From NCBI RefSeq assembly GCF_039710355.1, contig NZ_JBDKWZ010000021.1:1-64000 (forward strand): 64,000 nt of DNA, read 5' to 3'. Below are positions 8,701 to 18,542 of the stretch, piece after piece; the stretch's first letter is position 1; each line of letters opens with the position of its first letter. The stretch comes from Rapidithrix thailandica (GTDB lineage Bacteria; Bacteroidota; Bacteroidia; Cytophagales; Flammeovirgaceae). A program made the translations under genes and the position numbers. The notes under the pieces were generated by a model that was not told the DNA's origin, searched no databases, and saw nothing but the letters and a program-made list of their open reading frames with translations.

Positions 8701-11700
8701 TCCGGGAATCACATCCGCGGTAAAAATCACCCCCGGGTCGGCTACAAAACCGGGGTTTAATTCCACCGACTGATGGGCGGTAAAACTCACCGTTCCTTGT
8801 ACGATTACCTCTCCTTCGGTATAAATCTGGCTTACTTCACTGTAAGAATCCGTCACCGTAGGCCCGGTCACTTTTATTTCGTTAGTTGAACAAATGTCAA
8901 TCGGTCCTTCGGCTGCTTCGGCATAAGATTGGAACTTGACCGTTCCCTCCCGGTATTCTCCGGATTCCAACACCCGTCCAAAGCGATCGTAGGTGGTATA
9001 TGAAAAGCGGTCATCCAAGGCTTGCTGGGCATTGCGGGAAAAGCGGATGTTGCCATCCCTGCGGTAAATTAAGTCACCTTGACCTGCATCTGTTTCCTTT
9101 TGAGAGAGCAACCAGCCCTGGGCATTGTATTGGAAGGTATTTTTATCGATGTACTCGTAAGCTACGTCCTGTTGCAATTGTTGCACTCCTTTGGGAGAAA
9201 TGCTGGCCACCAGTTTTCCTATATCGTTGTAAAAATTATAGGTAAAGTTATAATAGGTAAGCTCATAGGCCATTGAGCAAGGCCCCACGGGAACCAGGCG
9301 ATAAAAACCAGGCCCTAAGTCCAGTATTCCCCCTTCAGTAGGTACCCCGGCTACCGGTTGCATGGTTGTTAAATCTACAATTGACAAAGAGTTTCCATTG
9401 ACTGTAGTAGTCGTAAGGGTTAGGGTAGTATTTGTACTGTCTGCCTTTTCGGGAATATGGAAATCAAAAGGCGTCAGTTCGTCTCCTTCAACAAAGGTCT
9501 TTTGAACCTTCATAGTGATAGGTTGCCCTTCCCGGTCCAAAGCTACAGCAGTGGCCAACACGTTTTCGTCCTGATCCATAAAGGAAATCACCTCCTTGCC
9601 ATTCACATCCCGGCTGACGCTTTTCAGGCCTTTGCCCATTAGGCTTTGAGGCTTGAGGATATTCTGATTGCCAAATACGATCTGGTTTCGTACGGATAAA
9701 TAAGCATAAGGTACCGGAGTACCTGTCCCCGCATCTTCGTCCAGTTCCTGCAGCAAAGGAAAGAGCTTGGAATACACTTCATGCCCACTGCCAATCTTAT
9801 GGTGCTCCCCGGGCCCTCCGGAGCGTTTTACTTCTCCCGTCCCGTCATCATAGTACTCTGTCCGGCTATAGGGAAAGCCGGTTTGCGGGGTATTGGGCTC
9901 TTTATCGTTGTTGGCACTGTAATACCAACCCAAAGTTCCCGGGGTGGTATTGTCCAAGGGCGTATTGTAGTCGCTTTCGGTCAAAGGCTGTCCGCCATTC
10001 ACTGTCACAAAGTCCGGCTGATAAGTAAAACCCTGTATTACCTCCGGCAGAGGGGCGGACATCGTACTGATGACCGGACGGCCGTATTGATCGTAAATGG
10101 GTTGCGTAGCAAAAATAGTATTGGTGGCATAGGACTTACTTTGGGATTGTAGCGCAAGTCCTTTTAAATCAAAATAAGATTTACTGGAAGCAATTACATT
10201 CCCATCCTTATCAAAAGCGCGGTTAGTAGTCCAGTTAAGGACTTTTTCCGGATCGTCTTCCAGTTCGATAGTAATCGTTTTGCCAGCACTTTCACAATAT
10301 TCATTCTCAACAGTTACAAGAAAAGTAGATGTTTCCTCCAAAGGGGGAGTTGTATAGATTTTACCAGAATGAACTAAATCATAATTTTTATACCAATTGT
10401 ATTTGATAGTATAATCCTGGTTCGTTGAATTCAACGTTAGCCTGACTTTACTCCCATAAGGAACCCTGTCTGCAGAAGCCTGTAAAGTAAAATCATCTAC
10501 AGGTTCAGGTAGAACAGTAATTGCACTTGTATACTTTCCTACACTGCTTCCACTTTTCACATAAGCCCTGTATCTTGTTGCTTCCGTAATACCTTCAGTA
10601 ATTTGAGAAGACGTTTCATTGATATATTGCCAAGGTCCACCGTCGAGAGATTTTTCCCAACGCCGAACAGAGCCTGTAAAGTTTTTTAATTGAAGCTGAA
10701 TTACATTGGGTACACAATAAGCAAGTTCAGGGGGAGAAGAGTTCTCTTGTGAAGGAGGAATGATGTTTCCCAGTTCATCTAGTACTTGGATATATCCAGG
10801 GTTAGTGGGTTCTGTAACCGTTACCGAAATAATATGGGTCTCTCTCTCTCCACGACAATCTTCAACTGAAATAGGAACTATTTTGAAATTCGTAGTTTCT
10901 GTAATTACTTCTCTATATTCTTTGTGATCCGAAGATGTAGGTAATACCACCCATTCACCAGTTTCCTTATCATGTTTTGACCATTCAAACCTTTTTGGAA
11001 ACCCTTCTACTTTAGTGATTCTAAAAGTTAATTCATCACCTCCGTTATCCCCAAGTTGATAGGATGTACGCGATCCGGTTGAGGTCATTACAACATCCCA
11101 CCCATTGAGAATTTGAAGTTCTGTTATTTTTGGGGCATCATACATATCCACCGCCTTAGATCCGGTATAATCAATATTCCCACAAGAGTTTTGAACTTTC
11201 GCCCGAAATTTTACATCACCAGAAATAGTCGGTATATTTCCAGTAATGTCGGACCAGTATGTTCCATTAGTGGATTGTTGATATGTCAGTAAAGTCCCAG
11301 AACCGGAGTAATTTAAAGTAACAGGTTCCCCATAGCAGACAGAGTTATTGGAAACAGAAATTGAGCCTGCACTAGGAGTAGAAGCATAGTAAGTACACTC
11401 CATAACCACTCTATTGTCTCTATCATATCCGTATGCTGACAGATATCTTTGATATTCGATATCAGCTGTCCACTTTACCTCGACAGAAGTTGGGGTACTT
11501 GACAGTTTGTCCCCACCTTTTACTAGCCACTCCGTTCTAGTCACTTGGGAACCTCCTTCAAGACGGTAAAAATATGTTCCACCTACACATTCCGAATCAC
11601 CACTTACATTTTCTATAGAACAACTTTGAGCACAACTAATAATAGGGTTAGTATAATAGCAGGCTACAAAAAGCAACAAAATTCTATATATATTTTGATA

Positions 11701-11706
11701 TAGCAT
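5758..11706 (-). CDS. RHS-repeat polymorphic toxin (DUF6443-type) with C-terminal tip
   Basis: The protein is 1982 aa. It has a signal peptide (LLLFVACYYTNPIISCAQS), several Ig/PKD-like beta domains (about 30-480), a DUF6443-like region (about 490-620: YDQYGRPVISTMS), RHS repeats (about 830-1560, such as YDVTGKVLAVRD and FGYDDKGLRQKKT), and the hyperconserved end GRWLSVDPKRVGFSPYIG...DPDGG near residue 1770. The last roughly 205 residues are the toxin tip, containing LYGRYATARSAGNFLAGY; I cannot assign an activity. RHS repeats form a hollow shell that encloses and releases the tip. The core (about 6.4-10.2 kb) is visibly GC-richer than the N-terminal domains and the tip, a mosaic expected of exchangeable ends. 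It is preceded by a second shell gene and followed by a coupled immunity candidate. Confidence 0.9.
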   Translation of the reverse strand: MLYQNIYRILLLFVACYYTNPIISCAQSCSIENVSGDSECVGGTYFYRLEGGSQVTRTEWLVKGGDKLSSTPTSVEVKWTADIEYQRYLSAYGYDRDNRVVMECTYYASTPSAGSISVSNNSVCYGEPVTLNYSGSGTLLTYQQSTNGTYWSDITGNIPTISGDVKFRAKVQNSCGNIDYTGSKAVDMYDAPKITELQILNGWDVVMTSTGSRTSYQLGDNGGDELTFRITKVEGFPKRFEWSKHDKETGEWVVLPTSSDHKEYREVITETTNFKIVPISVEDCRGERETHIISVTVTEPTNPGYIQVLDELGNIIPPSQENSSPPELAYCVPNVIQLQLKNFTGSVRRWEKSLDGGPWQYINETSSQITEGITEATRYRAYVKSGSSVGKYTSAITVLPEPVDDFTLQASADRVPYGSKVRLTLNSTNQDYTIKYNWYKNYDLVHSGKIYTTPPLEETSTFLVTVENEYCESAGKTITIELEDDPEKVLNWTTNRAFDKDGNVIASSKSYFDLKGLALQSQSKSYATNTIFATQPIYDQYGRPVISTMSAPLPEVIQGFTYQPDFVTVNGGQPLTESDYNTPLDNTTPGTLGWYYSANNDKEPNTPQTGFPYSRTEYYDDGTGEVKRSGGPGEHHKIGSGHEVYSKLFPLLQELDEDAGTGTPVPYAYLSVRNQIVFGNQNILKPQSLMGKGLKSVSRDVNGKEVISFMDQDENVLATAVALDREGQPITMKVQKTFVEGDELTPFDFHIPEKADSTNTTLTLTTTTVNGNSLSIVDLTTMQPVAGVPTEGGILDLGPGFYRLVPVGPCSMAYELTYYNFTYNFYNDIGKLVASISPKGVQQLQQDVAYEYIDKNTFQYNAQGWLLSQKETDAGQGDLIYRRDGNIRFSRNAQQALDDRFSYTTYDRFGRVLESGEYREGTVKFQSYAEAAEGPIDICSTNEIKVTGPTVTDSYSEVSQIYTEGEVIVQGTVSFTAHQSVELNPGFVADPGVIFTADVIPGNCYPEGSESLHAAKDPAGNPLVESAYSNTTLTGGLERAHCYGVNRMTYDMPVAGSGRSQDFTMGGVSYTEYQPEPNGPVVHKTWYSYNDLGQATWMVQYIEGLGLKTVDYTYDYFGNVTEVAYQKGVVGEEFYHRYTYDADQRLFTASTSFNGTDWQRQANYIYYLHGPLKRVEVADQLQGTDYVYTLQGWLKGINSLNSSADQDGNFAPDVFSMRLDYFSGDYTGGATAFTQEIGNLPAEAKEDFGGNIRTMAWQTLKPEQSPEVMEAPSLYAYQYDERYQLKQADFGTLNGLNAQMDNFKYKLQGLQYDLNGNILNLQRNYADPAAAYATDAFTYTYETVPGSQTTNNRLQSVSDYANYHYNAIGQLIEENRHYQGETQTQQLEYDVTGKVLAVRDASGQLKVSFGYDDKGLRQKKTNHETGKTTWYVRDASGSVLGIYETVQDLTMPLEVPIYGAGRLGSYHYLAKEMSWEARYEQKDHLGNVRAVYRSHSEWDYLATVDADQLDKEENELGFQNIRESHDPSQGYQNSTGAARLNAGNLQAVGPYKEFSVQPGDKISATVMFRYETDPVHKTLYNNTQLLGNGGDGIDQPLNTFGVFPMPGSTEGQVPHAYLRIELQDENGTTISQQASYVTPAKGGWYEINPSPVELTASQSGTVKVFVANESDVDVWFDNLQITYSPRLEVISALDYYPYGSILQELHLEGVDKGRYDYQGDFAEKDQETGWNAFELRNYDPVIGRWLSVDPKRVGFSPYIGMTNDPVNLVDPDGGSPFSTHTDKDGNVVAVYDDDDLGVYQHNMSFEDTQAHLVANYSASNTGAGGMLMGQTYFWDEFQNGGRIMFGDSWNSTIESLHEVSKGMNLLEIRDASKRFQKFDIKENSDMAPYGINTGKLLYGRYATARSAGNFLAGYNASRGKLGIASLKLTGYMKLAGSYHVHGELSKGAIYNIIINDGACGPAPYYGEIPYAGRMIEMGWKHR

Positions 11707-11757
11707 ACTTTTAAATCGCTAAATATTTCTAGTGAAAAAGTTTTGATTTTGTAATTA

Positions 11758-11783
11758 GGACTCTCTTACTAAGTAGAGAGTCC
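11758..11783 (-). terminator. Intercistronic hairpin between the two RHS genes
   Basis: GGACTCTC and GAGAGTCC form a perfect 8-base stem with a 10-base loop. No strong T-run follows on the minus strand, so it may be a stabilising or attenuating hairpin rather than a full terminator. Confidence 0.4.
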
Positions 11784-11795
11784 ATAAAGATAGCT

Positions 11796-14700
11796 CTACT
11801 CTTGTTCCCTGGCATAATGATAATCGTGCTCAGAAACTTTCTTCTCTCCTTGGTATTTCAAGGACTCCTGATAGGTACGTTTCAACCTACCGGCCGCATC
11901 GTACTCAAAGCGGGTATAGAGGTTGTGTGGATTCAGGATATAAGTCACCTGCCCGGTGATGGGATCATAGACAAAACTCTGCATAGAAGCATCGATCGGA
12001 TGGAAGCGGAAGTCGTCAAAACCGACTGCAACCCCTTCGGCAAAACACCCCACTTCCAGTGAAGTAACGGAGGGCTCTAATTGAATATCGTAATTCAATA
12101 AGTACCAGTTCCCGGATTTCTTGGTACTGACCGGAGCCGGGGATTTTTGGAGCGTTTGCCCACCATCGGTAGAGTAATACAATCGTCCCTGGAGTTGATT
12201 GGTCCATACGCTCAGGCGATAGGTACGTGTCACATCCGGATCACTGAGTTTGAACACAAAACCTTTGCTGCCGGCCGGTACGGAAAGGTGGTACTCCCCG
12301 GTATGGGCTATCGCAGCATCTTCTACTATCTGACCGCCTCCTTTATGGACTTCTCCGCCGAAGTACCCTTGTGTATTGGCTACATCTTCCGCTCCTGAGT
12401 AAGCAAATTCGGTATACCGGGCATTACTGGCCGAAGCATAAACCATACTTTCCTTGTCCCCCATCTTGCTAGCCGCATAATTGCCGTTGAGATCTTTAGC
12501 CTCCAGGGCATGAGAATAACGGTCGAACAAAGTGATTTCCGAATTCTTCTGCCAATGAGGATTATTTGGCTCCGTACCGGCATTCCAGGCATCAAATGCG
12601 GTAACTCCAATATAGGTACCATCCGGATTCACCTCGTTACTTTGCCAGGTATAGGTCCGGTGTTTTCGCCAAATATCCGGGTGGTTAGTTACCAAAGATC
12701 CATCCAAATCCCGGTATTGCCATTGTTTGTTCCAGGTTTGAATACTTGCTCCAATCAGCTGGTTCCAATCTTCACTAGCTCCTTTAAACGTATAGGAAGC
12801 AGAAGTTTGGCTCAGCATATTTTTACGATTTTGTCCAGGGATTTTCACGCCCATTTCCGGGTAGTCTTTGTATGCATGTTTGGTTACACTTAAAAACTGA
12901 TTTCCGTAACCGTCAGTGGTTAATGTTTTGGTGGGTGTTCCCGCATACATATCGAATGCCAAAGTCCGGGAGGTAGTTTTTACTCCTGTTTGGTAATTAA
13001 TTTGAGTAATTCCTGTTTGAATCGCAGGATATTCTTCTCTACGGCTAATTACACCACGAATATCATAAATACTAGAGTTTGTTGTTCCTCTTTGTACTAG
13101 TTTGATATTACCAAATACTTCTTCGATCACACCTTGATTAGCGTACACACTTAAATGGTTATCATACTCGTCTGCCCAGTCATTCAAATAATTTACGTTT
13201 TTTGCACCACCAACATAATCCTCCTTATTAATCAAAACCTGATCGTGTAAATATTCATTTCTAGTTTCACTAACTTTTTCATGGTTTTTATTGTAATATA
13301 CCACTCTATTAAGTTGCCCTACCCTTGAAGTATAATTTTTAAGAGAAATATTCTTTGATTGTACAAACCCACTCCCTAATTCGTTTGTTTTTCCTGTTGC
13401 ATGAGTTTTAGTTATATCAGCAATATAATGTAACATACCCTCTTCAAAAACTTCAAAGTTATATTCAATATATTGCGGGAGTATTTCCTCTTGACCATCG
13501 TAAACCACATAATCCTTCACTGTCACATATTCATACATTACATTTGGAGGTGGAACTTCCCTAGAATTTATCAATAGATTTGAGAATGATTCATATAGTA
13601 ACTTCTTATATTCCTCAATATAAGACACATTATTATTTATCAAATCAAAAATACCAGGTTCATAGGATGTAACTCCTGAAGAGATACCTGATCCTGGAAT
13701 AGTATAATCATAACTTGTAATATATTTTCTCTCTGTAATTGGCTCTGTAATACTTATTTTTTTAACACGCAATCCTCCTCCTAAAGTTTTTTTCAAGTTT
13801 CGACTCGAAATATTTCCACCACGAGGTGTATGCCGCACTTCCCTTTCTCCTTCACGGACATAATCAAAAAATAGCCAATGTACTAAAGATGGCGATTCAA
13901 TTTCCAAATAATTCGAGCCTATTTCTTTAATCAAACCACTTATACGTGAAGCTCTGTCATATATATTTTCCTGCGGCGGATTTTCTAAATCTGAACTATA
14001 TATTAACTCCCAAACATTATAAGCATAAAATATATCCACTTCTTCATTTAAAACAAAAAACTCATTTAATTGATAATTTGAAGTATTTGATAACAAAACC
14101 TTAACTCTATCTCCTGACAACTTTTCAAATGAATCTATATTAAGTGGGTGATTAGAATGTAAGATACTTTTACTATACGAATCAGATTCATATGTTACCT
14201 CAACTTTAGCTCCCAGACTAGTAAAAACTTCACTTAAAGACCAAGCATCCACATGTTGTGAGGAAGTTTTTGTTACCGTTCTGTCTAAATTTTCATTTCC
14301 TGTATCCCTATAATCAGATTTATACATATTCCAAAGGTCATATGCATCTTTCTTATATTTAGGGTTATCCCCATACTCAAAATGCATAGCAGGAATTGTA
14401 GCAATAGCCTCTTGTCCTCTGAATTGCAAAGACTTTAAGGTAAGTTTCCCATCCCCCTTTTCGTCTTCATTATAGTTATTTTGTTTGTCACTAGCAGAAT
14501 AAAAGGTATTAGGTGTTTCTGAACATAGGGAGTAATCCGTAAGTAAATCGATTCTTCGAATACAACCTTTATTTAAGTCTTCTTTGATATTTACTAAATC
14601 ATTGTCATCAAGAATATTCTTTCCGAAGTGAATTTGCTCTTGATATTCCCCTTGATCTTCAGTTCTATCAAAATCTTTACTGTAATATCTAAACTTGGAA

Positions 14701-16904
14701 ATACCCGATACAATATTATTATAAACTGTATTTTTATCCCTTAATTCTTCATTTGCTGTCAATGATTTTAACACATCATTCTTCAACAGATAGACATGAT
14801 CTAATTTTAATAAGCTAATAGGCTTTAACGGGGTTAACTTCTCAATATGACCTGTTATTGGATGATGCCCAATATACTCTCGTTCATAACCTTCACCCCT
14901 AAACCTTCCATTGTCTTGACTGATAATACTTTTTCCGTCTTTACGAGAACTTTTCACAAAAAGCGCTGTATGTGTTTGGGTTTTGATAGCATCCAGGTAA
15001 TAAATTTCTTTTTTGCCAAAAGAAAAAAATTGAAATTTGTTGTCAATATCCATATGAAAGCCCTCCGCAGGACTCCTCCACCGGTAGTTCTCAGCCCACT
15101 TACCATATTCAAAGCTTACCCAGTACCCCCAATCACCTTCATTCACTTTGCCTTTCATTTCCCCTGATAGATCTCGATCTACATAATCTACTCCTGTGAC
15201 AGCAGTCAAATACCACGTATAAGCATATTTTTCAGGTTTTCTTAGTTCATTGTAGGACTCAACCGTTGAAGTTGTATTTTCAGACTTGGAGTATTCCCCA
15301 AAGGCATAAACTGGTAACGCATAATGATAGGTCACCCCACTGGTATTAGTAATCATAATTCCTCCGATTTGATCATCGTCCGGTCTTACAAACCCAGGAG
15401 CAGTACAATTTATAAAACCCTGACTTTTAGCTAAGCCATTTAAGATTTCTTTGTTGGTAAACCAGTTGATACTTTGAGACCCTGGTAACACATAATCCAC
15501 AAATTCACCTGTTTCGGGTTCCAAAGCAGAACCATTTAATGATAAAGGAGTAAGGGTATTTGGATCTTCATTATACTCAACATCCCAAGAAGTATTATAC
15601 CTTATTTTGTTAGAAAAATCATTAACAAACCGAAAATCTGTTTTTTGGGAAGAGCTTCTTAAAGAAGAATTATGATAGTGTTTTACAGTATAAGTATCTC
15701 CATCTTTAATATTTTGACGGGTAAGGTATTGAGCATACAAATAAGGCTTTATACTTCCTCCAATCCCTTGCCCATTTACATTATACTGATCATATGCAGG
15801 GTAAGTCCCTCCTAGTTCTTTCTCTGGTTTGGCAAGTACGTATGCAGGATCAAATAAATCGTAGGAATCGAATGCAGTTTCATCAAAATTAATATTTGAC
15901 CCTTCATCATTATTAGGGTAGTATAAAACACCATTTGTAGCGATATCTTCACTTTCATCGATCCAATAGCGTTCATGCCTATGACCCAAGGTGATAGATA
16001 CAACAGGAAGTACCGGAATTTCAACATTAAACCCAGAACTAGAAGAACTGATTTTGTTAATTTTAGAATTATTTATTCTATTTATAGAAGTACCCATCAT
16101 TGAAATGGACCCTTTTCCTGATGAAGATATACTCATACCAACTAAACTAACTGTTTGTCCTAGCATTCCTGTACTAACTCCAACTCCAGCACTGGCACTA
16201 ATAGATTCAAAATTAGTACTAACACCTACATTTGCTCCTATATCTATTGGAAGTTGCCCTCCGGTGGCTTTAGAGAACTTTTCATTTAAATATTTTTCTC
16301 TTATATTAACTGAAGCATAAGTACTCCCATATGGCGATACACCAATTCTCCCTCCTACACCCGCGTATTTACCTACACTAACTGATACGCCTAAATACCC
16401 CCCAATTCCCTTACCTTGAAAAGTATCCTCCGAATATTGTACCCCAGCAGTAAACTTAGGTCCATGAATAGCTCCAACCGATATACCAATAGTATAAGTA
16501 TCTCTCTCCCCTCCTTCCCAGTAAAACCGGTCGGTTTGTGTTGCATTGTGGTGATCATCCGGGTAACCATTTATTGTCCTTGTGATAGAACCAGGGTTCA
16601 GTGTCCACCCTAAGCCCACCCATGAGGCCTCTTCGTCTGGCATTATCCCCGAATGGTAAGACAAAGACAAAGGATACCCCCCTTCCGGACCTGGCACTTC
16701 CAGTAACGGAATATTATAAGTAAAGTCTCCTGTTGCCAGGTTCACCATATCGGTGGTGTCTACCGGCTCAAAGCTGGTGGCTTCCGGGGCTGTAGGGCCT
16801 GCGGTCAGCGCCCAGGCTACGGTAGGTGCCGCCAAGTTGGTGAGTAAGGTAAAAAGGCAAAATACGGCAATGGCTCTAAGCCACCGGGTGTTTCGGATGA
16901 TCAT
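11796..16904 (-). CDS. Large SpvB/RHS-type shell protein paired with the RHS toxin
   Basis: The protein is 1702 aa, with a signal peptide (AIAVFCLFTLLTNLAAPTVAWA). A conserved N-terminal block follows: VNLATGDFTYNIPLLEVPGP, then LSLSYHSG and WVGLGWTLNPGSITR. This opens the large partner protein found beside RHS genes across Bacteroidota. The C-terminus carries one RHS-like repeat (YDPITGQVTYILNPHNLYTRFEYD). It probably forms the first half of a split RHS shell, with the 1982-aa protein as the second, comparable to the B and C components of Tc toxins (inferred). The middle (about 13.0-16.5 kb) is AT-richer than both ends. A short gap with a hairpin separates it from the RHS gene, so the two are likely one transcription unit. 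Confidence 0.85.
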   Translation of the reverse strand: MIIRNTRWLRAIAVFCLFTLLTNLAAPTVAWALTAGPTAPEATSFEPVDTTDMVNLATGDFTYNIPLLEVPGPEGGYPLSLSYHSGIMPDEEASWVGLGWTLNPGSITRTINGYPDDHHNATQTDRFYWEGGERDTYTIGISVGAIHGPKFTAGVQYSEDTFQGKGIGGYLGVSVSVGKYAGVGGRIGVSPYGSTYASVNIREKYLNEKFSKATGGQLPIDIGANVGVSTNFESISASAGVGVSTGMLGQTVSLVGMSISSSGKGSISMMGTSINRINNSKINKISSSSSGFNVEIPVLPVVSITLGHRHERYWIDESEDIATNGVLYYPNNDEGSNINFDETAFDSYDLFDPAYVLAKPEKELGGTYPAYDQYNVNGQGIGGSIKPYLYAQYLTRQNIKDGDTYTVKHYHNSSLRSSSQKTDFRFVNDFSNKIRYNTSWDVEYNEDPNTLTPLSLNGSALEPETGEFVDYVLPGSQSINWFTNKEILNGLAKSQGFINCTAPGFVRPDDDQIGGIMITNTSGVTYHYALPVYAFGEYSKSENTTSTVESYNELRKPEKYAYTWYLTAVTGVDYVDRDLSGEMKGKVNEGDWGYWVSFEYGKWAENYRWRSPAEGFHMDIDNKFQFFSFGKKEIYYLDAIKTQTHTALFVKSSRKDGKSIISQDNGRFRGEGYEREYIGHHPITGHIEKLTPLKPISLLKLDHVYLLKNDVLKSLTANEELRDKNTVYNNIVSGISKFRYYSKDFDRTEDQGEYQEQIHFGKNILDDNDLVNIKEDLNKGCIRRIDLLTDYSLCSETPNTFYSASDKQNNYNEDEKGDGKLTLKSLQFRGQEAIATIPAMHFEYGDNPKYKKDAYDLWNMYKSDYRDTGNENLDRTVTKTSSQHVDAWSLSEVFTSLGAKVEVTYESDSYSKSILHSNHPLNIDSFEKLSGDRVKVLLSNTSNYQLNEFFVLNEEVDIFYAYNVWELIYSSDLENPPQENIYDRASRISGLIKEIGSNYLEIESPSLVHWLFFDYVREGEREVRHTPRGGNISSRNLKKTLGGGLRVKKISITEPITERKYITSYDYTIPGSGISSGVTSYEPGIFDLINNNVSYIEEYKKLLYESFSNLLINSREVPPPNVMYEYVTVKDYVVYDGQEEILPQYIEYNFEVFEEGMLHYIADITKTHATGKTNELGSGFVQSKNISLKNYTSRVGQLNRVVYYNKNHEKVSETRNEYLHDQVLINKEDYVGGAKNVNYLNDWADEYDNHLSVYANQGVIEEVFGNIKLVQRGTTNSSIYDIRGVISRREEYPAIQTGITQINYQTGVKTTSRTLAFDMYAGTPTKTLTTDGYGNQFLSVTKHAYKDYPEMGVKIPGQNRKNMLSQTSASYTFKGASEDWNQLIGASIQTWNKQWQYRDLDGSLVTNHPDIWRKHRTYTWQSNEVNPDGTYIGVTAFDAWNAGTEPNNPHWQKNSEITLFDRYSHALEAKDLNGNYAASKMGDKESMVYASASNARYTEFAYSGAEDVANTQGYFGGEVHKGGGQIVEDAAIAHTGEYHLSVPAGSKGFVFKLSDPDVTRTYRLSVWTNQLQGRLYYSTDGGQTLQKSPAPVSTKKSGNWYLLNYDIQLEPSVTSLEVGCFAEGVAVGFDDFRFHPIDASMQSFVYDPITGQVTYILNPHNLYTRFEYDAAGRLKRTYQESLKYQGEKKVSEHDYHYAREQE

Positions 16905-16943
16905 TTGCTTCTAGGGTTTGATTTTTTGGCTGTGTTTCTTATG

Positions 16944-17561
16944 TTATTTTTTATTGGGAAACTCAATTTGCGGAGCGGCCTGTAAGGTTTCCGTGTCAAA
17001 GCGGAATTGCATGTTTCCGGTTCTCAAACCGGGATCTTTCCAGTTAACTTGTACCCAATCGCTACCCGGCCAATCTTCCTTTCCAAAGACTAACATCAAA
17101 GTAGTATTCCGGGAAGCGCCATAAAAACGGGGAAAGATGGAATCTGCCAAGGGTATGGTATCGTTCTGGCTGGTGGTCAGAAACACGTGCTGCTCCATGC
17201 GAAAAGCCAGTGTTTGCAATACTTCGCTGAAGCGGTCAAACTCACCCACCATTCCCTGCAAAGGCTCCTGCCCGTTGCGGGATGCGTTGAATATGAAATA
17301 GGCATATTTTCCATATTGCTGACGCAAGCTGTCCAAAGAAATCGCATGTCCTCCCCTCAATTCTTGCGTCACTAGCAGGTCAGTGGGTTTGTAATACATT
17401 TCCACCTCCAAGTCCTTAATAGATTTTTTATGGTACAACCCATGCGACTCGTCCATCACATAGTCCATCAATTCCTGCTCGGAACGTATTTTGGACGAAC
17501 AACTGATCAATCCCAGGCTAATACCTAACAGGCAATACTTCAGGATACAAAAAAATTTCAT
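16944..17561 (-). CDS. Lipoprotein of the RHS locus
   Basis: This 205-aa protein has a lipoprotein signal (LLGISLGLISCSS, Cys about residue 21). The rest is an alpha/beta domain containing VFGKEDW and a repeated aromatic pattern. I do not recognise a named family, though a lipoprotein of this size often precedes Bacteroidota RHS pairs. It lies 39 bases upstream of the 1702-aa gene in the same direction and probably belongs to the same operon. A role in surface display or export of the RHS complex is a guess from context. Confidence 0.7.
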   Translation of the reverse strand: MKFFCILKYCLLGISLGLISCSSKIRSEQELMDYVMDESHGLYHKKSIKDLEVEMYYKPTDLLVTQELRGGHAISLDSLRQQYGKYAYFIFNASRNGQEPLQGMVGEFDRFSEVLQTLAFRMEQHVFLTTSQNDTIPLADSIFPRFYGASRNTTLMLVFGKEDWPGSDWVQVNWKDPGLRTGNMQFRFDTETLQAAPQIEFPNKK

Positions 17562-17590
17562 TCTAGGAGTTAAGTATAAATTTGGAATCA

Positions 17591-17612
17591 GGATAGAAAA
17601 ACCTTTCTATCC
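17591..17612. other. Short perfect hairpin in RHS operon leader
   Basis: GGATAGAAA and TTTCTATCC form a 9-base stem with a 4-base loop, between the OmpH-like gene and the lipoprotein gene. There is no T-run on the minus strand. Function is unknown. Confidence 0.35.
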
Positions 17613-17730
17613 CTATGCAATTATTTGACTTTCAGAATCTTTTCTTGTCATACCGCCCTTCCCTGCCAGACACCTTCACACAAACCGGCTCATCAGAAAG
17701 GGGAGTTTCAAGTTCCGGAGCAAGCAATAA

Positions 17731-18270
17731 TTAAGGCTTTACATAATTTTTATTCAAGCCTTTCAATACTTCTTCGGTAATATTTAACATCTCTTCGGCA
17801 TAAACGATGTTACCGGCATTGGTAGCAGCCAGAATGATTTGATAGTTTTGTTTTTTTCCGTATTCTGCCAAATAAGCATTCACTTCATTAATCACCGATT
17901 CCGTAAGCTTTTGGTCTTCGGCCTGGGCTTTTTGACGGATAGCTTCCTGGTATTGCCCTAGCTGTTGCTGCTTGGTTTTTAACAACTCTTGAGACAACTC
18001 TTTTTCTTTTTTACTCATACGGGCTACGTTCTTTTCGTAGTCCTGGAGTTTTTTGTGGATTTCTTGGGTGAGGGTATCAATATTAGCTTGCCAGGTAACA
18101 GTCTTTTGTTGATAAGCTGCCCGGGCATCTATCATCCCTTGGTATCCATTTAACAATTGATTGCTGTCCACATACGCCATTTTTTGGGAAGTGGAGAAAT
18201 ACAAAAAGTACAAAACAGCATTGGAAACCAATAAGATAATAATTAGAATTAGTTGTAAACTTTTTTTCAT
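17731..18270 (-). CDS. OmpH/Skp-like periplasmic chaperone
   Basis: This 179-aa protein has an N-terminal membrane or signal segment (LQLILIIILLVSNAVLYFLYF). It continues with MAYVDSNQLLNGYQGM and a long charged helix (about 60-130), ending in a small beta segment (YQIILAATNAGNIVYAE). This is the OmpH/Skp pattern: a trimeric periplasmic holdase for outer-membrane or secreted proteins. It is first in the run of genes leading to the RHS pair and could keep the large exported shell proteins soluble (inferred). The membrane segment is not obviously cleaved, so it may stay anchored. Confidence 0.8.
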   Translation of the reverse strand: MKKSLQLILIIILLVSNAVLYFLYFSTSQKMAYVDSNQLLNGYQGMIDARAAYQQKTVTWQANIDTLTQEIHKKLQDYEKNVARMSKKEKELSQELLKTKQQQLGQYQEAIRQKAQAEDQKLTESVINEVNAYLAEYGKKQNYQIILAATNAGNIVYAEEMLNITEEVLKGLNKNYVKP

Positions 18271-18542
18271 TAATGACTTAGTTAGGAATTGTCCGAATCA
18301 AATCCAACAAAGTGTACCACTTCATCGGTAAAATTTCAGTGCAAAAATGCATTTTTTAAGTTAAGCTCAAAGCAAATGTAAGTAACAAAGCAAACATCTA
18401 TTTTTTTTCATAACTACAAAATACTTCGTAGGCTATATTCAATTCCTTGATAGATGAAGACCTGTTTTTTAACTCATTCACTAAAAATCATATAGGGGGC
18501 ACTTCGCAATGGGAATTGATATACCTTCTCCTTCAGCAACTC

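Noticed and set aside
6862..8760. Long open frames on the plus strand (199 and 208 aa) inside the RHS gene
   Set aside because: They lie opposite the well-supported RHS core, show low-complexity hydrophobic translations and have no family features.
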